NCBI GenBank assembly: GCA_913047525.1 | Contig: CAJWUS010000043.1 | Span: 1 to 9,667 of the forward strand | DNA length: 9,667 nucleotides | Source: an uncultured Flavobacteriales bacterium | GTDB taxonomy: Bacteria; Bacteroidota; Bacteroidia; Flavobacteriales; BACL11 | Reading direction: 5' to 3' | Notes under the pieces: model-generated | Database searches by the model: none | Told to the model about the DNA's origin: nothing | Seen by the model: the letters and a program-made list of their open reading frames with translations, nothing else | Shown here: piece after piece, positions 6,452 to 9,667 of the stretch | Position numbering within the stretch: position 1 is the stretch's first letter | How the letters are laid out: each line of letters begins with the position of its first letter | Translations under genes and position numbers: made by a program

Positions 6452-9200
6452 TTTCCTTATTCTTAATTTTTCTTAAAACATCCTCTGCCCTAATCGGTAA
6501 AGAAGTAATTCTAATACCAACTGCATCATAAATTGCATTTGCAATTGCAGGTAAAACAGGATGAATTGCTCCCTCTCCACATTCTTTAGCTCCAAATGGT
6601 CCTTCAGGGTCTATACTTTCAATTATATTAGTATGAATTGCAGGGGTATCAACAGAAGTAGGAATCTTATAATCTAGGAAATTTGCATTAAGCAACATTC
6701 CATTATAATATTTCATCTGCTCACTCATTACCTGACCTAATCCCATATGCCAACTACCTTCTAATTGCCCTTGAACCGCCAAAGGATTTATTGCTTTTCC
6801 AGCATCATGTGCTCCCCAAATATTTATCAGATTTACTTCCCCAGTTTCTTTATTCACATCTACTTCAGCAATAACTGAACCAAAAGAATAAGACGGACTA
6901 AGACCTGCTCCTGCCCCTTTAAAATCACCTCCTAATTTTGGCGAATTATAATATCCTGATGTACTAACAGCCCCAACTTTATTTGTCAGAAATACAATTG
7001 CTTCCTTCCAAGTTAAATCCACTTTTTTATCATTAGAAAAAACTCTTTCTTTAGATAGATTTAGTTCTGACTTCATTATATCATGAGCTTTACTAACCGA
7101 TTTTAGAACTTCCTCCTTCAAATTTTCTGCTGCCATTTTTGCTGCATTTCCTGCCATAAAAGTTACTCTACTAGAATAACTTCCCAAGTCTATTGGAGTA
7201 AGTAAAGTGTCTGCTGCTACAACAAAAATATTATCCATACTAAGCCCTAAAACTTCCGCAACAATTATTGCCAACATAGTATCGCTTCCCTGCCCTATAT
7301 CACTAGCACCTGAAGTAACTAGAACTCTACCATCCATATCCACTTTTAAGTGAACTACTGATTGAGGATATTCATTCCAATGAATTGGAAGTGCAGAACC
7401 ACTAATAAAAAACCCACCTGCAACACCTAATCCTTTTCCACTTTCTAACTTCCTATACCTAGTTTTCCAATCAGATTGATTCATTACAGTCTCCAAACAT
7501 TGCCTACTTCCGTTTGATGTAATTCTATATTGCCCTACAGTAATTGAATTCTCTGAAATCAAATTATCTAACCTCAACTGACAAGGGTCAATATTTGCTT
7601 TTTGTGCTAATTCATCTAATAAAGTTTCTACAGCAAAACGAGAATTTACTGCTCCATGCCCTCTCATTGCGCCACTTTGAGGTTTATTTGTGTAAACTCT
7701 TCTTGTTCTAAAACCAAAATTTTTAATATCATAAGGTGCCTGTAACAACACTCCATTGTAGTAAGAGGTTACCACTCCAAAACTACCATACGCTCCACCA
7801 TCAATAACAATATCTGCATCCAAAACTGAGATTTTATTATTTTTATCCAATCCCATTTTAACTCCTAATTTGGTAGGATGACGACCATGATTAGTAAGAA
7901 AAACTTCTTCTCTATTAAGTTTCACACGAATTGTTCTTCCTAACTTTTTCGCTAAGTAAGAAATGATAATCTCATGAGGGAAAGGATCTGATTTTCCTCC
8001 AAAACCACCACCCAAATATGGTTTAATCACTCTAATTCTATTCATAGGAATCTCTAAAACCTTAGCAAGATATCTGTGTAAATAATGAGGGACTTGAGTT
8101 GCTGTCTTAATTGTTAATCCATTTTCATCCCAGTTGGCAATTGCTGCATGTGGCTCGGTAAATCCATGATTAACTCCTTCAAATTCAAACTCTCTTTCTA
8201 CTTTATGATGTGAATTTTCATATCCTTCTTCTTGATCTCCGAATCTCAATTCCGCCTTTTTATGTATATTGTTATTAAACCTAGAATGAGAGTGAATTTG
8301 CTGATTCTCTCCAACATCTTCAATAGAATCCATCATCTCCAGATACTCCTTAATTGGCTCATATTCTACCTTTATTTTAGAAAGTGCTTGTTCTGCTATT
8401 TGTTCTGTTTCTGCAACTAAAGCCACAACAATTTCTCCAATATATCTCGTTTTATCAACTGCAAGTGCTGTTTCGTCTTCCGAAATTGGAAGAACTCCAA
8501 ATTTATTTGGTAATTCTTTCCCAATAACGACATCTACAACACCATCCATTTGTAATGCTTTATCAAACTCAATGGATTTTATTTTTGCATGTGCAAAAGG
8601 ACTTCTTAAAAACTTACAATGTAATGCATTCTTCTCAAGTATATCATCTGTATAATCCGCTTCTCCTTTTACTTTCTTAATAGCTTCAATATAAGGTCTC
8701 CCTTCACCAATCATTTTAAACTTATCAGAATCATTTGCAGATTTTTCTTCAGAATATTCCTTGATTGCATCAATAATCTTTTTATAACCAGTACATCTGC
8801 ACAGATTTCCTGAGAGACCTTCTTCAATTTCTTGTCTTGTTGGGTTAGGATTTTCTTTTAAAAAATCTAAAGTTGACATTATCATTCCCGGAGTACAAAA
8901 ACCACATTGAAGAGCTCCTTTTTCTATAAATTTCTGTTGTAAAGGATGAGGAGTTCCCTTATCTGCAATATGCTCAATAGTAGAAATTCGTTTTCCAACA
9001 CATTTCAAGACTGGAGTTATACACGACTGAACAGCAACACCATTTAGATGAACTGTACACGCTCCGCAACTACCTTGTTCACAACCTATCTTTGTACCAG
9101 TAAGTTCAATTTTATTACGCAAAACATAAGCAAGAGTATCGTGCTGATCAACTAAAAGTTGATGAGTTCTACCGTTTACCCATAACTCAATTTGTGTCAT
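6441..9200 (-). CDS. hcrA: 4-hydroxybenzoyl-CoA reductase-like gamma-alpha fusion ([2Fe-2S] + molybdopterin subunit)
   Basis: One uninterrupted 919-aa frame joins two subunits that are separate in characterised 4-hydroxybenzoyl-CoA reductases. Residues 1-150 are the HcrC-like iron-sulfur subunit: the plant-type [2Fe-2S] cluster at C40, C45, C48, C60, and the second cluster at C99, C102 (CGFCTPG), C134, C136 (CRCTGY). A short polar linker (about 150-165) leads to an HcrA-like molybdenum domain. It shows GGGFGGKSDPFPHE (397-410), GSFGVVTSYYNGVLLQ (472-487), SGAMRGHGAVNSRFAVET (509-526), GQGSDT (636-641), GSYSSRVTFMAGNA (673-686) and GAKECGEG, whose E876 aligns with the catalytic Glu of the family. 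The motif wording matches HcrA better than xanthine dehydrogenase or CO dehydrogenase. The length is about that of HcrC plus HcrA. The expected reaction is reductive removal of the para-OH of 4-hydroxybenzoyl-CoA. The start MTQIELWVNG is standard, 19 nt after the upstream dch stop. Confidence 0.85.
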   Translation of the reverse strand: MTQIELWVNGRTHQLLVDQHDTLAYVLRNKIELTGTKIGCEQGSCGACTVHLNGVAVQSCITPVLKCVGKRISTIEHIADKGTPHPLQQKFIEKGALQCGFCTPGMIMSTLDFLKENPNPTRQEIEEGLSGNLCRCTGYKKIIDAIKEYSEEKSANDSDKFKMIGEGRPYIEAIKKVKGEADYTDDILEKNALHCKFLRSPFAHAKIKSIEFDKALQMDGVVDVVIGKELPNKFGVLPISEDETALAVDKTRYIGEIVVALVAETEQIAEQALSKIKVEYEPIKEYLEMMDSIEDVGENQQIHSHSRFNNNIHKKAELRFGDQEEGYENSHHKVEREFEFEGVNHGFTEPHAAIANWDENGLTIKTATQVPHYLHRYLAKVLEIPMNRIRVIKPYLGGGFGGKSDPFPHEIIISYLAKKLGRTIRVKLNREEVFLTNHGRHPTKLGVKMGLDKNNKISVLDADIVIDGGAYGSFGVVTSYYNGVLLQAPYDIKNFGFRTRRVYTNKPQSGAMRGHGAVNSRFAVETLLDELAQKANIDPCQLRLDNLISENSITVGQYRITSNGSRQCLETVMNQSDWKTRYRKLESGKGLGVAGGFFISGSALPIHWNEYPQSVVHLKVDMDGRVLVTSGASDIGQGSDTMLAIIVAEVLGLSMDNIFVVAADTLLTPIDLGSYSSRVTFMAGNAAKMAAENLKEEVLKSVSKAHDIMKSELNLSKERVFSNDKKVDLTWKEAIVFLTNKVGAVSTSGYYNSPKLGGDFKGAGAGLSPSYSFGSVIAEVDVNKETGEVNLINIWGAHDAGKAINPLAVQGQLEGSWHMGLGQVMSEQMKYYNGMLLNANFLDYKIPTSVDTPAIHTNIIESIDPEGPFGAKECGEGAIHPVLPAIANAIYDAVGIRITSLPIRAEDVLRKIKNKENGE

Positions 9201-9219
9201 CTTACTTGTATCTTGAAAT

Positions 9220-9667
9220 TTATTTATTTTTCCAATTAGGCTTTCTTTTTTCTAAAAATGCATTTATCCCCTCATTTGCATCCTCCGTTTGCATCAAATC
9301 GTTCACATACATACTTTCTAATTGAGGAAGAAATTTACCCATTATATGATTGAAAAATGTACGAGAAGTTTTTATTGCAAACCTTAGTGAAGAAGCGCTT
9401 TTTGGCAATATATATTTCTCAATCCATAAATTTACACCTTTATTTAAACTTTCCTTATTTTCAAAAACTTCTGCAATAAGTCCTATTTCTTCAGCTTTAT
9501 CGGCTGAAACAGATTTTCCAGTAATAAGCAACTCTTCAGCTCTTGCATTTCCAATTTTAAGCGGTAGCAATAAAGAGGCCGGTGGAGGAAAGACTCCTAA
9601 AACAATTTCAGGTTGACCCATAAATGCTGATTTATCAGCAAACATAGTATTGCAAATAAGTGCTAAC
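9220..9667 (-). CDS. dch: Cyclohexa-1,5-diene-1-carbonyl-CoA hydratase-like crotonase, 5'-truncated
   Basis: These are the last 148 or so residues of an enoyl-CoA hydratase/isomerase-family protein. The frame continues past the ATG at 9645 to the right edge (LALICNT precedes it), so that ATG is internal and about 110 residues are missing. GQPEIVLGVFPPPAS carries the second active-site Glu of crotonases. Where ordinary enoyl-CoA hydratases have a glycine-rich IPGAGG, this has FPPPA, as in the dienoyl-CoA hydratases of the benzoyl-CoA pathway. The later segments SASSLRFA, LESMYVNDLM and the terminal NAFLEKRKPNWKN also resemble Thauera Dch as I recall it. Dch hydrates cyclohexa-1,5-diene-1-carbonyl-CoA to 6-hydroxycyclohex-1-ene-1-carbonyl-CoA, just after benzoyl-CoA reductase. 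It is the first visible gene of the minus-strand operon. The first catalytic Glu and oxyanion glycines are outside the window, and another crotonase specificity cannot be excluded. Confidence 0.78.
   Translation of the reverse strand, partial: LALICNTMFADKSAFMGQPEIVLGVFPPPASLLLPLKIGNARAEELLITGKSVSADKAEEIGLIAEVFENKESLNKGVNLWIEKYILPKSASSLRFAIKTSRTFFNHIMGKFLPQLESMYVNDLMQTEDANEGINAFLEKRKPNWKNK

Noticed and set aside
8232..8420. Plus-strand 62-codon frame with a hydrophobic stretch
   Set aside because: It is opposite the molybdenum domain of the HCR fusion. The hydrophobicity is a by-product of reverse-complementing A/T-rich coding sequence.
5537..9200. Annotation as xanthine dehydrogenase or CO dehydrogenase
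   Set aside because: The FAD subunit has the HCR-specific Cys-rich insert, the Moco-domain motifs read like HcrA, and the neighbour is Dch-like. No purine-catabolism or CO-dehydrogenase maturation gene is present.
9350..9616. Plus-strand 88-codon frame near the right edge
   Set aside because: It is entirely antisense to the Dch-like crotonase, which has clear family motifs.
4950..9667. A duplicated ssrA 3' end marking an integrated element
   Set aside because: Reading the rest of the window I found no second copy of the GGGTTCGAAACCC-type end and no recombinase, so an island cannot be called from this window alone.
1..9667. CRISPR arrays, insertion sequences, rRNA or riboswitches
   Set aside because: No spaced direct repeats, transposase, terminal inverted repeats or recognisable aptamer core were seen on either strand.

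Overview
The window looks like a low-GC chromosomal segment from a member of the Bacteroidota. Three things point there. The primary sigma factor is short (287 aa) and lacks region 1.1. Candidate promoters match the Bacteroidota -7 consensus TAnnTTTG ahead of rpe, ssrA and the saccharopine dehydrogenase-like gene. Gene starts lack convincing Shine-Dalgarno sequences. The order pnp-rpoD-rpe would fit a Cytophagales-like lineage, but that finer placement is only a guess.

Region 1 (1-3315, + strand) is housekeeping: the 3' three-quarters of pnp (polynucleotide phosphorylase), rpoD (sigma-70) closed by a strong intrinsic terminator, and rpe (ribulose-phosphate 3-epimerase), whose -7 element touches the rpoD terminator. 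Region 2 (3312-4980) holds a minus-strand saccharopine dehydrogenase/LKR-like gene, convergent with rpe so that the two stop codons interlock. A short divergent promoter region follows, then a complete ssrA (tmRNA) gene with encoded CCA and the tag reading frame GEYNYALAA. A symmetrical hairpin after ssrA can serve as terminator for both converging units.

Region 3 (5013-9667, - strand) is the remarkable part: a tightly packed operon read right to left. It contains (i) a 5'-truncated crotonase with the hallmarks of cyclohexa-1,5-diene-1-carbonyl-CoA hydratase (Dch); (ii) a 919-aa fusion of a [2Fe-2S] subunit and a molybdenum-cofactor subunit, resembling HcrC fused to HcrA of 4-hydroxybenzoyl-CoA reductase; (iii) an HcrB-like FAD subunit carrying the extra Cys-rich loop that binds a [4Fe-4S] cluster in that enzyme; and (iv) a hemerythrin-like di-iron protein. 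Gaps are 19 nt, an 11-nt overlap and a 1-nt TAATG overlap, so the four should be co-transcribed and partly translationally coupled.

Together these genes suggest the anaerobic benzoyl-CoA route. The HCR-like enzyme would remove the para-hydroxyl of 4-hydroxybenzoyl-CoA to give benzoyl-CoA. A ring reductase, which must lie outside the window if present, would give the dienoyl-CoA, and Dch would hydrate it. The hemerythrin could buffer oxygen around these oxygen-sensitive enzymes. An aromatic-degradation operon of this kind in a Bacteroidota genome, with a gamma-alpha subunit fusion and a coupled hemerythrin, lying directly beside the 3' end of ssrA (a common island insertion point), is the main discovery candidate.
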